64,000 nucleotides of DNA from Cylindrodendrum hubeiense (GCA_014621425.1 JAANBB010000062.1:1-64000); one strand, 5' to 3'. Numbered from the stretch's first letter, positions 42,315 to 58,800 are shown. Numbers and translations: made by a program. The notes: a model not told the origin generated them from the letters alone.

Positions 42315-43184
42315 CTAGCGGTTAATCTTGTCATTTTTGATAGCTTGCCCGGCTAAGTCCAGCCCAGTCAACTTTTTAACCATGTTATCGAACATTCCAA
42401 ATGGCAAGACTGTCGCAATGCGCGTTAACCACGCGGACTCCCCTCTCCATATGACTGATGGCGGGTTCTTATTCAATAAATCTTGAACAACCTGTTATGC
42501 CCATGTATCCGCTGGCAAACCCTGGCCCTCGAATCCCTCTTGTCGCATCGCCTTCTCCACAAATTCTTTCGCGGGCTTGTAAAGGGAGTCCTCTGGCAAC
42601 GAAGGTCCCGTCACCTGTTGGTTCTTGATCAAGTTAGTTTGAACGACTCCAGTTCTTAGATCGATAACCTTTATGCCGAAGGGTTCAAGCTCAAGCCTCA
42701 GAGAATCTGAAAGCATTGCTAGTGCAGCTTTTGAGGAGTTGTATACGGCCTGGAATGGCAGAGTAGTGACAGCCCCGACAGACGTTTGGTTCACAATCAT
42801 GCCACCAGATGACTGTAAGAGTAACGGCAAAAGCTTTTGCGTTACAGCAATGTGAGACCATACATTGAGGTCGTATAGCTTCTTAGCCTCGGGAATACTG
42901 ATGTCCGCTACAGGCATGATGAATTGATTGCCGGCGTTGTTGACCAGAATGTCGAGAGCAGATATTTGGCTGACACAGGCATCGATTGAGTCTTCCGACT
43001 GCACGTCAAGTGTAATGGTTTCGATGCCAAGCGACTTGAGATGCGCCATCTTGTCAGGGTTTCGAGCTGTTGCTAACACATGCAGGCCAGCTTTGTGAAA
43101 GGCGACTGCAAGGGCGGCGCCCATACCGCCATCCGAGCAGCCGGTTATAAGGACTGTATTCTGAGAGGTAGACATTTCACTCAA
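42315..43184 (-). pseudogene. AYR1-like short-chain dehydrogenase/reductase with in-frame nonsense codon
   Basis: The frame from 43184 encodes 229 residues of a classical SDR: TGCSDGGMG cofactor loop, NNAGN, catalytic Ser in VNQTSVGAV, and YNSSK with the Tyr and Lys. It stops at TAA (42497-42495) straight after ADTWA. The same frame continues for 59 more residues (QVVQDLLNKNPP, VIWRGESAWLTRIATVLPF) to a stop at 42315, giving the C-terminus and the roughly 290-residue length expected for 1-acyl-DHAP-reductase-like proteins. The stop fits a single C-to-T change of a glutamine codon in a CA context. The core fold is intact, so a shortened enzyme might still fold; loss of function is likely but not proven. 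Confidence 0.8.
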
Positions 43185-43325
43185 GGGAAAAGGACCAGAT
43201 TGGATTAACAGAGAAATTAAAAGGCAAAGGAGCGAAATATACCCATTTATCAGTCATGTTCACGGTGGTTTGGCGTAGGCATGTATAGGATAGTGGAGTG
43301 ATTCTAGTTTGGGTTGAGGCGGGCT

Positions 43326-43403
43326 TTCAATTCCCCCGGTTCGGTTCATCTTTGCCCCATCACTAGTGAGTGTTTCTTAGAACGGACTTCAATTCCCCCG
43401 GTT
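43326..43403. repeat. Duplicated 16-bp box TTCAATTCCCCCGGTT
   Basis: Identical 16-mers at 43326-43341 and 43388-43403, 62 bp apart, sit 142 and 204 bp upstream of the SDR start. They may be paired regulatory sites or a small duplication. Confidence 0.45.
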
Positions 43404-44173
43404 GTGTTATATCGATGAATTCAACCGTAACTGGACAAATCAGAGAGTGCAATCAAGCATTGCGTATTCTAACTTGGCCCCCGTTTGCAGAGTTAATCAG
43501 GCAACGTAGTCTAAGCCCGAATTTAAGGGGTTCAATAGTTGAGCTATGGGAGCAATTGTCAGTCAAAGGCAACCATAATCTGCCAACAGTAGCAATAATC
43601 AATCACCGTATTCAACCCCCTGAATAACTTTACTTCAGACACCAAACCTGTCGGCACCAGTTCATACAATTTGGTATATGGTTTGCCAATGTGTTTGTTC
43701 CGGACCCCCTGTAGAAAGGAGGCCAGTATTTTCCCCTGCAGTTGAACAAGATAAGCATTCGTTGTCAGCCAACATGGGCAGAGATAATTTAAATATGCTC
43801 CTAGACTGTAGTCATTTTTCTGAGTGGATCGGGTACGTGGACAATTGATAGGTGAGCTACACGAGCTACCGGAGATAATTTGGGCAAGTCCGGTATTTCT
43901 CTTCACTGGCTGGCGGCGTCATTCATCTTGCGCCGTATCAGACTTTTGCCGGGCAGTTCAAATTCTACCCTGTTACTTTCAGGGACTTCGCCCCTCTGAC
44001 ATTTGATAATATATAATGATTCAGCTGTGTAAATTCACTTATACCAGAATGGCCCAGAGTTCCACCAACACATATCCCCGATGACCTTTGATGTTGCGCC
44101 AATTTGTCACTGACACTCCCGTAAAGACTCCAAGACAAAATAGAACCGAAACAAGAAACACTCTTCCTCTACC
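43404..44173. other. Intergenic, no supported gene
   Basis: 770 bp between the SDR promoter and the 3' end of the ankyrin gene. A 115-residue minus-strand frame at 43559-43906 has no recognisable motif. Confidence 0.45.
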
Positions 44174-47100
44174 CTATATAGCTAAGTCTTCTTCCTCAGC
44201 CATGACCATCCCCTGGTCCGGCAACCACGGACAAGGGCTAGTCAACAAGCCAGTCCACGCCGCGGATGGAAATGACTCTTTGACCTCTTTTAACAAATCT
44301 CCAATAACAAAATGATTGTTCTTGTCGGCTAGCTCGATTGCCCTTGTAAACCCATTTTCTGGGTCCGGTCTTGCTCCCGCGTTCAAAAGCAACCGCACCA
44401 TGTCCATCCTCCCATGTTCGGCAGCCCCTTCCACCGCTGTGCGGCCTTCCTCCAAGGCGGGAGCTGCATTGACCTCAGCGTTGTGTTTTAGTAGAATTCT
44501 TGCAATCTGCATGTCTCCTTTAATGGCGGCGCCTTGCAGAGCTGTAACTCCCCCCTTTGTCGAAGGCGCGGCGTTGACATCTGCGGCGTGATCTAGAAGA
44601 AAAGCAACAATTTTAGGTTCGGGGTTATCTGAAGATGTGGCTGCTTGTAAAGCGGTACGACCAAATTCTTTCCCGGCGGGAGCATTGATATCTGCCTGAT
44701 ATAGTAACAGAAGTTCAATGGTTTTAACCTTCTCTTCGATGGTTGAAAATCTGCCTTCAACTCCAGCGACGGCTGCTTGAAGAGCGGTGCGGCCGTTTTT
44801 ATCGCCAGCAAGGGCATTGATACCGGCCCCATGACTTAAAAGAAGCAGGATAGCCTCTCCATTGCTGTAAGATGCGGCAACTTGGAGAGGTGTCATATCT
44901 CCACTATCGCAGTCTCGATCTCCAATACCGAAGTATCGATTTCCACTATCGCGGTCTCGATATCCACTATCGCAGTCTCGATCATCCACCCGCGCACCAG
45001 CTTCCAGTGCCAGCTTGAGGCCCTCGATTTGCTCATTGCGGATGAGCTTGTGTAAAACGGTCCCGCTTGCACCATTTGGGCGATTAACTGGCGCCCCAAG
45101 CGCGAGCAGATATTTGAATGACATAAGATTCCCCTTGGTACCACAAGCTGCAGCTTCTAGAACCGTCATTCCATTTCGAATTGCAGCAGTTGCTTTGACA
45201 TCGGCCCCCTCTTCAATCAGCCAGTCGATCAATTCGCTGTTACCATTCCTAGCTGCAGCTTGAAGGGCTGTTTCCCCCCCATCATCACTCGCGGGAAGAT
45301 TCACATCTGCCCCTTGTTTAACAAGATATTTTACCAATGAGAAATTATCGTGACTTGCCGCAGCTTGTAAGGCACTTCTTCCTCCTCTGCCATACTTATT
45401 GATCGGGGCCCCCGCGTCAAGGAAAAGTCCACATAAATAGATTTCACGTTTGTTTGCCGCGAATTCCATCACAGATGCTCCAAACAAAGCTGCGTCGTAT
45501 CCCCTCTGGAGTAATAAGAGCATGAATTCCGGTTCTTCGTTCCTAATCGCCATGTCGCATATTTCCATGAGCACCCCATCATTTATATCTGCGCCGGCCT
45601 TGATAAGAAGATAAGCAGAATCCAGCGCGCCCTCTGAATCAAAGTTGACTGACGTTGCTATCTGAATGGGGTAGCTGTATTCGGCGTCCTCGAAGTTCAT
45701 GAACTGAGACTCTCGAGCATTGGGATCTACTCCTCGGTTGAGAAATGTCATCACCGCGTCATGATGATTGCCCGAGATGGCTTTGCATAGCGCATTCTCT
45801 AGATCCACTTCAGAAATACCGTGCTCAAGGATCCACTTGGTAAGTGTGATGTTTCCTTGTCCTGCTGCCTCGAGTAATTCGAAATCTTGAAATGCCTGTC
45901 GATTTCGAAACCCTTCTCTCAGCGTCCGATACATTTCTGGACATGTCTTCCTCATATTCACCATCACGTTATATATGTGACCAACCCCATCCCAAACTTC
46001 AACGTCGTGTTGCAATATAATATCTACCATCTCAATTCTCCTGCGTTTTATCGCATAATTGAGTGCGTAGAACGACATGCAGCCCGCTTTGATCAGGAAG
46101 CTCACCATCGTTGTCGAGCCGCAATAGACAGCGTAGCTCAATGCATCTGAACAAGGATCCCATTTTTCAGAGTCGTAATGAAAGTCGACTGCACTAGACA
46201 CCAGGTCTTTGGCATCTTCCAGGTTGTCAGATTCAATGGCCTGCTTTAACAGGTCCAATTTGAGAAAAGCTGGCAAACCACGACCCCTTGCAGGGACAAT
46301 GGGGCGCATCGAGTGGAGAAATTTTCTTGTCGGGAGCTTGGTGTATCGCATCATTATGTGGCATTCGTGTACTATATTCGCTGCACAAGAGCGAATATCT
46401 TCTGAATTTGTTTGCAAAAATGTACTGAGCTGTCCATCCAAGCTATGATCTATTACCCACCCAATGAGAGAATGAATATCATGCTTGCTTAGGAAATTAT
46501 TGGAGGTTAGATATGCCATGGTCGAGAATAGTTCGTTAAGAAATTGCTCTGTTTGATAGTAATTCGGAAGTTCAGCATCTTGTTTTAAGCGTCCATGTAA
46601 CGGATGAGAATAATTCTTGATGACTTGTTCAATAAGATTCGCCGCAGGTTCCAATATTTTCAACTTTGGGTCCACACTTGTAAGGTAGGAGAAAATATAA
46701 CCGTCTTGGCGCCATGGAACTCGTGGGTGCATTTCTCTCCAGTTCATGGTGCAAAGCTGGTCCTCAACGAAGTCTTTGCTGTATCCACAAATAGCTGGTA
46801 TTAGAGAGGTTGTTTCTATTTTTTATCAGCGGGTCAATACAAACATGATCTTCCATAGATATAATGTATACCTTTTGTGTCCCAGAAGGATACAAACGGC
46901 TGCCCAGCCCAAGTTGCAACACTGCTCGATATCCGTGGATAACGTAACGAGGAGAAGGGCTCAAGAAGGAGGGGATGTCGGGTTTGTGGCGAAAGGCCAA
47001 GCTGATTGCCGAATTGCCGTGTCGTGGTCGCCCTAGAGTACGGTTGCGGCGACACACTAACCCGGGTGATAGTCGCATCACGGTTGCGAGGAAATCCAAG

Positions 47101-47793
47101 ATCGAGAACAGGAAACTGAGTGTGATCTTCTAGTCGCGGAGTACTTAGATCTAGATTCACAAAGTCCCAATTGGTCTCAGGATTCAGATCAATCTCGTCA
47201 CCGGTTGGTTGCATCGGGTGCTCTGTCTCTTGAACTCCCTGGAACTCCGAATCTTCCATAAGTCCTGGAGGCGCAGAAGAAAATTCATGTTGAGGCCCGG
47301 TGTTCGTCGCGGCTGGATCTCGGATCTCTAAACGATGTTTGCCGAAGGTGTCAATGCCCAAGTCTACCCAGGAAATGTTAGAAGTGTGGCATATCAAGTA
47401 AAAGAATAATGACATCGACCTATCTCATGGGTTTTCTGGACTCGGCAATCTCTCAAATACCGCCGCTTCTCTCTGGCCACGCGCTCAAATGACAGTTGTC
47501 GGCCATAAAGATATATGGCGGATGCTATCCCCTTGACCTCTCGTTTTCGAATTTCAGAAAACGCCGCCCTCCATTCATCAGCACGTAGCTTCTTCAGGCC
47601 TCCAAACTTGGACTTAAACTGCCTGACGCTGGGCGATGTCAGCTTAGTGAAGGACTTGGCAAGGATTTCAATGTTACCTAATTTCGACTCCATGTTCCTG
47701 ACGAAGATAGGCGATGGTTTCCTGGGTATTCTTTTCCCCATTCACGTACTTGTCGATGACATCCTGCTCGTATAGTTTCCAATCCACGGGCAT
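44174..47793 (-). CDS. Clr5-domain ankyrin-repeat protein
   Basis: Four exons, 47793-47678, 47628-47420, 47363-46872 and 46794-44174, give 1,145 residues in phase. The N-terminus is a Clr5 domain (MPVDWKLYEQDVIDKY, ETIAYLRQEHGVEI, SVRQFKSKFGGLKKLRADEW), found at the start of many fungal multidomain proteins. A disordered linker and a helical middle region follow. From about residue 450 to 1100 there is a long ankyrin array, with clear repeats such as GRTALQAA, LLLSHGAGINA and GGVTALQGAAIKGD. A 7-residue coding minisatellite interrupts the array. The protein is probably a scaffold or recognition factor; no enzymatic domain is visible. The first two introns are supported by phase and by the Clr5 motif crossing them. 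Confidence 0.85.
44900..44983 (-). repeat. Four tandem 21-bp units inside the ankyrin gene
   Basis: Units start at 44900, 44921, 44942 and 44963, each close to TCCACTATCGCAGTCTCGAT plus one base. The second is the most diverged. On the coding strand they give the heptads DRDCDSG, YRDRDSG, NRYFGIG and DRDCDSG, an acidic/basic loop inserted between two ankyrin repeats. Confidence 0.85.
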
Positions 47794-48820
47794 GGTGAGA
47801 TCTCGACAAGACCGATGCAAGATAAGGAACTCAAAAAAGAGCAAAGGAAACGAAACAGCATAATTTATGCCGAATTAGATTGAGCAGGTGTGTTGGTAGG
47901 TGCTTGCAGGTGAGGTACTGTCAGATCCCAGGCAGGGCCAGTTGCGTTGGTAAGATAGGGCGATATGTACGGCTAGCGGGTTGCTTCTCACCTTATATAA
48001 TGAATCCAAACACAACCTAAGTCTTTTAGGGCTTTTAGGTCTAAAGGCAATTGGCTGCCTTATTCCTCTGCCTGCCAGCCACATATGCAAGGGTTTCTGC
48101 TCATGACAACAAAGTGCAGCTTCGTTGGCTCGCGACCAGGAAGAGTGAGGCGGACAATGCTGCAACTGGTCCAATCAGAGGTTTGGGGGCTTTGTGCCGT
48201 GCAACCCCTCGGGTCTTCTGCTTTTTGGTCTTTTGCTCTGTGCTTTTTGCTCATGCTCTTTTTGCTCGTGGGCCTCTTGCTTTTGGGTTTTCTGCCACCA
48301 GCCGAGAGTGATTCAGACACCGTCGCAGCCCAGGTTCTCGCCGCGCCAATTGTCTCATATACGCACTTGGTCCACTCTGGCAAGCTCCCGCAACTCAACT
48401 CCACCCTCCCACTAGTCCCCAACCCCAACACGGTTGGCTGGTTACTGGACACTCATTTGGAGACTCACAGTTGAGTTGGCACTGACTCTCGGCGCGAACC
48501 TCATTGACTGCTCTTCGGCGCAACTAAGCTAGCGGCTATGTAGAGGAGGCTCGGCAATCAGCTACGACCAGGCGATGTCGTCATGACAGGCGGGCATGAT
48601 GCCAACGCGGCGCCGGTCCAAATAGCTGAGAACAGTCACAGTGCGGTGCATTATCGGGATCAAGTTTAATTGAAATCATCGCGTTGGCATGGCCGTGGGA
48701 CTATATTGAACACTCGAGGTACAAGATACATAAAAACATGACCCTATCGGCAAATTCGTAGATCCATCCTTGCTTTGCAGACCTCAGGTCGCGCGAAATC
48801 ACTCACATGCATCCAGCCCC
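47794..48820. other. Intergenic; opposing low-complexity frames only
   Basis: 1,027 bp. Overlapping frames of about 130 residues exist on both strands at 48060-48474 because the sequence is free of stops and locally repetitive (TTTTTGCTC-like runs near 48240-48290). Neither has a recognisable domain. The left part is the Clr5-ankyrin promoter. Confidence 0.45.
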
Positions 48821-52108
<3,288 letters not shown>

Positions 52109-53971
52109 TCATTCCAGAGTCGGGGGAAGTTGGCGCGCTGGAAACTTCGCTTCGAAAGCAGACATGGCCCGGATAACAGAACCCTCGTCGTAACGGTTAC
52201 CCACAAACGCCATCCCGAACGGCAAGTTGATGCTGTCATACCCGAGAGGAACGCTGCCCACCGGCAACCTGCCCACCGCCCCGAGCCGAGCCGAACTAAA
52301 CTCAGTGGGCAACACAAGGACGTCCAGATTGTACTTTCGAAACAGCACCGCCGGGCCCTGTTCGTGGAGCGCCTCCTGAGTGTACTTGGCCAGCCAGTAC
52401 TCGCCCGACGTGTCGCGGTCGCCCACTTGATCAGCAGCGACAAAGGTGGACATGCAGCATTGGCCTTCTGGGGACTCGAGGCTCCAAAGCTTGATCATGG
52501 AGTCAATGACTTCTTCGAGAGACTCGATCGACGAATTCCGGCGGGCCGTCTTCAAGTAATGCGCAATATCGGCATTGAAGTCGTACTCTGATAGGTCGAA
52601 AATTAGCACTCAAGTTTCCAGCAGCTTTGGACTGCACTTACGGATCTGGATAGTTCCATTATTCGCTCTCTCAGCGCCGCCGACGAATGTATAGTTCCAT
52701 GCTTCATAGTTGGGCAGCGGTGTTTCGCGGACGATGGCACCCAGAGAGGTCATCTTCTTCAGAGCCTTGTCGAAAGTGGAAGCCATGAGCTTTCCTCGCT
52801 TAGTCGATGTGTCGAAAAAGGGCTCGCGGATAACGCCAACCCGCAGACCCTTGAATCCATTGGAATCGAGGAACTTGGTATAACTCTTGGGCCGGAAGGG
52901 AGCAACCGGGAGCGTGTACGGGTCGTCGGGGTCCTCCGCAGCCATAATGTCCAGTGCGACGGCGACATCCCATGTGCTTTTACCCAGTGGGCCAGTAGTG
53001 TCTTGGGAGCTGGAGATGGGTACGACACCACTCCTGCTGGTAGTCCCTGTGGAGGGCCGAAGGCCAAACAACGCGTTTCGGCTCGAGGGGTTCACAATGC
53101 TGCCTTCGGTGTCGGAGCCAAGCGCGAGAGGGGCAAATCCTGCAGCAACACCGGCACCAGAGCCAGAAGAACTACCACTGGGGTCGCCTCCAGCTGCGAA
53201 GCCTCCAAAGACGTATGGGTCTGAGACTTGTCCGCCCCTGGGGCTCCATGCCGATGCGTTCACGCCACGGATTCCAGACCACTATCAATCGTTAGATAGC
53301 TCACCACTTCTTAACATAACAGCATGCTTACCTCGTCCAAGTTCGCTTTGGCCAAGATGATGGCGCCGGCATCCCTCAAGCGCTTCACAACAAAGGCATC
53401 GCCAGTAACTTCTCCAGCATATTCGAGCAGGACATATGAACCAGCGGTACTGTTCATGCCGAGCTCAATATCGGTATTGTAGTCTGTGTTTAGTTAGCTC
53501 AAGAAAATCCATTTCAGAACTCTGTGACCGTCTCAACATACTGTCCTTGACAAGAATGGGAACACCATGAAGCGGGCTTCGGATCTTTCCCTTGGAGCGT
53601 TCTTTGTCCAAACGCTTTGCAATAGTCCTGACATTGTCAACTGGCGCAGTCTCGATAACAGCGCGGAGGTCGAGACCTGGAAATGTTAGAATGCGAAAGA
53701 CCAAGTACAAATACAGGTCGAAGAGTTTGGCGGAGTGTGGCGTAATGTTAGACGTACCATTGATGTTGTGAGCCTCAATGCGATCGAGGTAGGCATTCAC
53801 TAGTTGAAGTGATGTAACATGGCCAGCATCGAGTGCTGCTGAAACGTCCTTGGCAGATGCTTTCAACAGGTTCAAGCCGCCAACTGTGGTCGTGTACGAG
53901 GCCACCCCGACAGCACCTATAACTACAGTCATGAGGCACAATGCCGGGTCCAGGATCAACGAGGCCTTCAT
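52109..53971 (-). CDS. Secreted amidase, amidase-signature family
   Basis: Five exons on the minus strand, stop at 52109. The frame opens further upstream, but the first ATG is at 53971, giving MKASLILDPALCLMTVVIGA, a signal peptide. The amidase signature triad is recognisable: catalytic Lys in GVPILVKDS, cis-Ser and nucleophile Ser in the GSSSGSGAGVA to GSDTEGSI region. GSDTEGSI replaces the more usual GSDTGGSI, a variant similar to the GTETDGSI of fungal relatives. The enzyme hydrolyses small or peptide-like amides, probably outside the cell or in the secretory pathway. It is convergent with nothing on its left and has no obvious partner. Confidence 0.85.
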
Positions 53972-54804
53972 GATTGCTTTGTTGATGAGCAAAAGCTGTG
54001 AATTTATTTGGCGTGGGGAAAGTTGGCTACATTATTGGGCTCTTTAGACACCTATTTATGCTACCCTGACTTGGTATCTTTGGTATGGATGGATGAAGCT
54101 AATCTGAATGACCGTATTTCGTCTTGATAACTAAAGTAACTAACACATTTTATGACTAACTGATGAGACTAGATGAGATAGAAGCTCCTGATTGTAAGCA
54201 TTTGCAAGGAAGAGGATAAGTTAAGAACGCAGCGAAGCGGCAATGAGGTATCCGCAGCTGATAAGGTGGTGGCCAATCTCGCTAGTGGAGAAAATAGGCC
54301 GAGTTCTGGCCTGAGACCCCACGTAATTATCCGAGACAAGCGTCACATTGGCTGAACTCAACGGGAGAGGAATAATGTCGGATATATTACTCGTCCACAG
54401 AGGAAGCTTGCTGCCATTCCCAGATCTGTTATCAGATGAATCCACAAGCATTGGAGATTATAATTTAGAATTATCCCAGAAAATTAGCTTTATACCATTA
54501 TTATGCTTATCTGCTTTTCAGTTATCTTCTCAGACACCTCAAAAGCATCATGGAATGACCCGTTCCTTATCCGGTATCGCGAAACCGTGTGCGATACCTC
54601 ACTTTGATGTCTTGGGCTTGACAGGACTTTCCAGTGATATGGATGAGCTCACCGATGACAAATAAAGGCCATGGGTGGTCCCGGTGCATGGGTAGAGCTG
54701 ATCGCTAGAACTTCAGGGTGTAATTTGTTCGCATCCAGAAAGGAAAACATCTAAACCGCCCATGCAAACCATATACCACTGCCAACAGAGCTGCCCGGCT
54801 ACGC
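53972..54804. other. Intergenic, no supported gene
   Basis: 833 bp holding the amidase promoter. A plus-strand frame of 105 residues at 54348-54665 has no motif and AT-rich codons, and is not annotated. Confidence 0.45.
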
Positions 54805-55098
54805 TTACCCGCTTCCTCGACGCCTGTTCACAGGTTGGTATTGGAATTGCTGTTTTCCGAGTTGCGGGTAACAAGACCAGAAGAAGTGGGCGCAGCTGCG
54901 GGTTTGGTTGGTGGTCGCTGTCGCATCGGCGTTAGCAGTGCTCCTGTCGGTTGAAAGTGCGGGAGAGTATTGCAGGGGTGCTGTTGCATAGGAGCTGGAT
55001 GGCGTAGGACCGGCGAGGGCGCGTGAGGAGATGGCAATGAGGCTGAAAGTGGTGGAGAGTATACATATGACAATGGAGGATAATGTCAAAGCGCGCAT
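54805..55098 (-). CDS. Possible small secreted protein
   Basis: A 97-residue frame starting at the Met at 55098. Its first 30 residues (MRALTLSSIVICILSTTFSL then IAISSRALAGP) look like a good signal peptide with an Ala-x-Ala-like cleavage region. The rest is Ser/Thr/Pro- and Gln-rich with two cysteines. A GTAAGC string overlapping the stop codon could be a splice donor, so the C-terminus is uncertain. No family is recognised, and chance hydrophobicity cannot be excluded. Confidence 0.35.
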   Translation of the reverse strand: MRALTLSSIVICILSTTFSLIAISSRALAGPTPSSSYATAPLQYSPALSTDRSTANADATATTNQTRSCAHFFWSCYPQLGKQQFQYQPVNRRRGSG

Positions 55099-55854
55099 AA
55101 ACAAGCAACTGAAACGAGCGACCGGGCCGAAGAAAATGGAAAATGGAACAAGTTGTATACGGGAGCTGACGGCCTCTAAGCCCAAAGAGCGAGATCTCCT
55201 TCAATCAATTTGGGCCCAGAGAAGCACCAGTATTCATTGATTGAGTGGCCACATCATAGCCCCATTATGCATGTGATAATACTTAAATCCCAACACGGCC
55301 TGTCGCCGCTTTTACAGATCGAAGATCGCTAATCACTCCTTGCTCACCTTTGGCTCATTGTGCTCGCTGAGCCTGCTAAATAGATAGGCCCGAGCACATT
55401 GCACTGCAAGGCGTATTCAAGTGCCATAGTGGAGAACCGGGCGCAATAGCTGCAGACCGCTTAACCACCGGGCGCAAGGTTGCCTAATAACCCCTTGTTA
55501 AACCAAGCGTCTCGGTTTCAGCCAAGCAAGCCACACTGGCAGGTTCTCCTACCGACAATCCTCGCAGCACAATGAAGGAACTAGAAGATAGAATAAAAGA
55601 ATAAGTGTAAGCTACCTAGGCATATGTGCGTAAGAGATTGAACTCGATTGCTTTTTTTGCCTCTTTTCCCAGCTGCTTTAAATGATCTGCGTCATAAAAC
55701 TGTTGGGCAAGATATTTTCGGAAACATCGCAATCACGTAGCCTTATTCAAAACAAGGCAAACCAGCAGCTCGTATGGAAATTATTCCCAAGCAATGATCG
55801 CTTGGTGGCCAGAACCTAGGGGCTGAAGACAACCTAAGCCACGGTCTCCTCGTC

Positions 55855-58800
55855 ATGCCGACAAATGATGTGTTAACACGTGCTATAACAGAATGCCGAA
55901 GCATGTTTTCCTTGACACAGCTTGATTGTCCGTTAACTTATAAACATGCTCTAGAATGCCGATTTCCCAGTATCCTAACTCAACAGCATACCAACTGCCT
56001 CCACAGAAGAGGGCCGATACTCGCCATGGACTCAGCAACACATGCTGATTTACTTCACGAACAGCCGGAGCCAACTTTCGGGATTCTCCGCGATGGTAGC
56101 CACTTCTGGGGAGCGGATGGACTCTCATCCTCAGACAGGGGAGACTACAAGACAGTATTTTCAAGAGAGATCCGACAAGCAATCCAATGCGGTTTAGACC
56201 CAAATGTGAAGTGGGAAGAAAAAGAATTGGAGCACCCACGACCCAAGAGCGGGTGTGCCATTTCCATCAGCTTTCATGAATATGCTTGGTTTCATTGGAA
56301 CACGCCATTTCACAAAGCTATCTGGTCAGATGACTTTGATCTAGCCATCTTTCTTCTCCGAAATGGGGCCGACATCAATATTTACAACGCGATTGGAAAA
56401 ACAGCCTTGCATGAGGCTGTCGACCGAGACGAGCGTGATCGCGTGGGCTTTCTGATCGAGCATGGGGCCGATGTGAACAGCCTGACTCTTGGAAAGGAGG
56501 TCCATTCTGAGGAATACGGAAATGTTTGCGGCGCAGGAGGACTCAATGCCCTTCAACTAGCCTTCGCGGACGGTAATATCGACATATTACGGTTGCTTGT
56601 TGATGGTGGTGCCGACCCGAAAGTTCGAATGGATGGATGGAGCTTTTTGGACATGTCCATCCTGGCTGGAGACCGTCCAGCGATGAAATTCTTCATATCA
56701 GAGGGGATTGATTTGTCTCTGCGGCTGAACACACCGAAAACCGAGTCAGTCAACCTAAAAGACGCTGCAAGAGACTTGCTCCCGCTCACGAGAAGCGATC
56801 GCCTGATCCCTGACCCGTCGCTTCATCATGTATATTGTCATACGTTGTCTTTAATCATCCCTTCCACGGAAAGGGATGTAGAGATAAAGTTTGTTGATGA
56901 TTTAGACCGGGATTTCGTGAATCATCTATACAACCTCGCAGAAGTCGATAGAACGCCTGCAGTCGAAGACGTATGTTCAAGCTGTCTGCAGTTAGAACAG
57001 TTCTCCAGCTACCGTCACAACCGAAGCAGTAACTCTGAAAAATTAGATATTGAGATCCATGAGAGTCGAGATCATCTGGAGAAGTCTGCACGGGACGGTT
57101 GTCCGCTTTGCGGTCTGTTCGCCGATGCATTGGATCAGGCAGAGTCATCAAATCCGCGACTTAAGCTCAACTCAAGTAATATCCCGCACGGCCACAAGCG
57201 GAAGCTCGATGGAACGGGCAAAGATTCTAAAGATATTCAGAAAGGTCTCAATGCTTATCCCATTCGGTTGCAGTTTTCGCCTCTAGGTGTACCAGCGAGA
57301 CCTACCGATACGATGGAAATTTCAGTTCAATGTCATAACCTTCGACACGAAGTATACTTGACATCAGTTGATCGCGAATCAATTCCAAATCGCAGAATGA
57401 TCGATGATACGACTGCTGGTACAGGCTCACCAAAGGCATTTCAGACTGCCAGAGAATGGTATGAGAACTGCAAAACCTCACCTGGGCACTCTGATTGCCA
57501 GAAGTCTGGTTCTCAAAGCCAATCCAATGGAGAATATCCGACTAGGCTCATCGATGTTGGAGGTGATCAATGCGAGCCATTCTTGACCGATAAACTAAGT
57601 ACTTTGGCGCCATACTTAGCCCTGTCGTACTGCTGGGGCACTCAACATGAGAACCTAAAGACCACCAAAGCCAACGTTGAAGCACATAAAATCGCAATAC
57701 CAATCACGAAATTACCACCCACCCTCAGAGATGCGGTAATTGCAACGCGAGCTTTAGGTTTCAGGCTTATATGGATCGATGCACTTTGTATCATCCAAGA
57801 TGACAGAGAAGACTGGACTCGTGAGGCAGGACGAATGCAGTACATCTACCAAAATGCGGAAATAACCCTTTCTAGTCTTGTTGCTCAAGGTGCTCAAGAC
57901 AGTCTTTTCCAGAGTCGTGCTGGTCGCTCTCCTTATCCCGTGCCTCTGGAGATATGGACAAAAAAGCGCCTCCGTTCGGCACTGTATCCTAATGGATTGC
58001 AATACGGAGCCGTGAGACGCAACTGGCTAGACAGCGACCGAAGCATCCAAGGACCGGTCCACCTGCGTGGGTGGACGTTACAGGAGCAGATCCTTAGCTT
58101 GAGGATCCTATACTTTGGAAATGGAATGCTGCACTGGATGTGTCTCCGCAGCCATACGACCGAAGCGGGTCCAGACGGCTTCTTTTTCGGTAGGGACAAT
58201 GGAAATAGAGTTCACATACACCCTCGACGGGCTATACGGGGGCTTAAGGTCCAAGAGTATTATGGATTTGAAAAAGAGTACAACGACCTGTTCAAATTCT
58301 GGCAGGATCAGCTGGTAGCCTTCACAAAAAGAAAGCTTTCAAAATCCTCGGACCGATTACCAGCATTCTGGGCCATCTCTAAAGTCACCGAAAGTCATAT
58401 TCAGAACCAGTTTATGGGCGGCATATGGTTAGGGAGTAAGTTTTTGGAGAGCCTTTGTTGGAAATCAGCATCTCCCATTCCAGGACCGCCAATAATGCCT
58501 TCCTGGACTTGGGTATCTGGCTCAAGACAAGTTTCGTTTGAGTTTGTAGCACGCTCAGACCCTATTCCGCTTGCATCGTTCGTGAGTTTCAACGCAGCAG
58601 CAAACCACCAAGCTTTGGAAGCCTCAGGATCTCTCACTCTGAGAGGCAGTCTTTACACAGTGGATTGTGAGAGGTTGAGACAAGTTTTTCAAATTCTTGG
58701 TGATATAGGAGACTCAGAACCGTCTTTGGACTACACATGCGACGATTTTGCCGATTGCTTAGCCTTGGACATTCTAGCATACGATAAGGGGCCACCCCAC

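Noticed and set aside
48060..48474. Opposing frames of about 130 residues on both strands, one with a hydrophobic stretch
   Set aside because: The hydrophobic run comes from a simple TTTTTGCTC-like repeat, and neither frame has splice signals or a family pattern.
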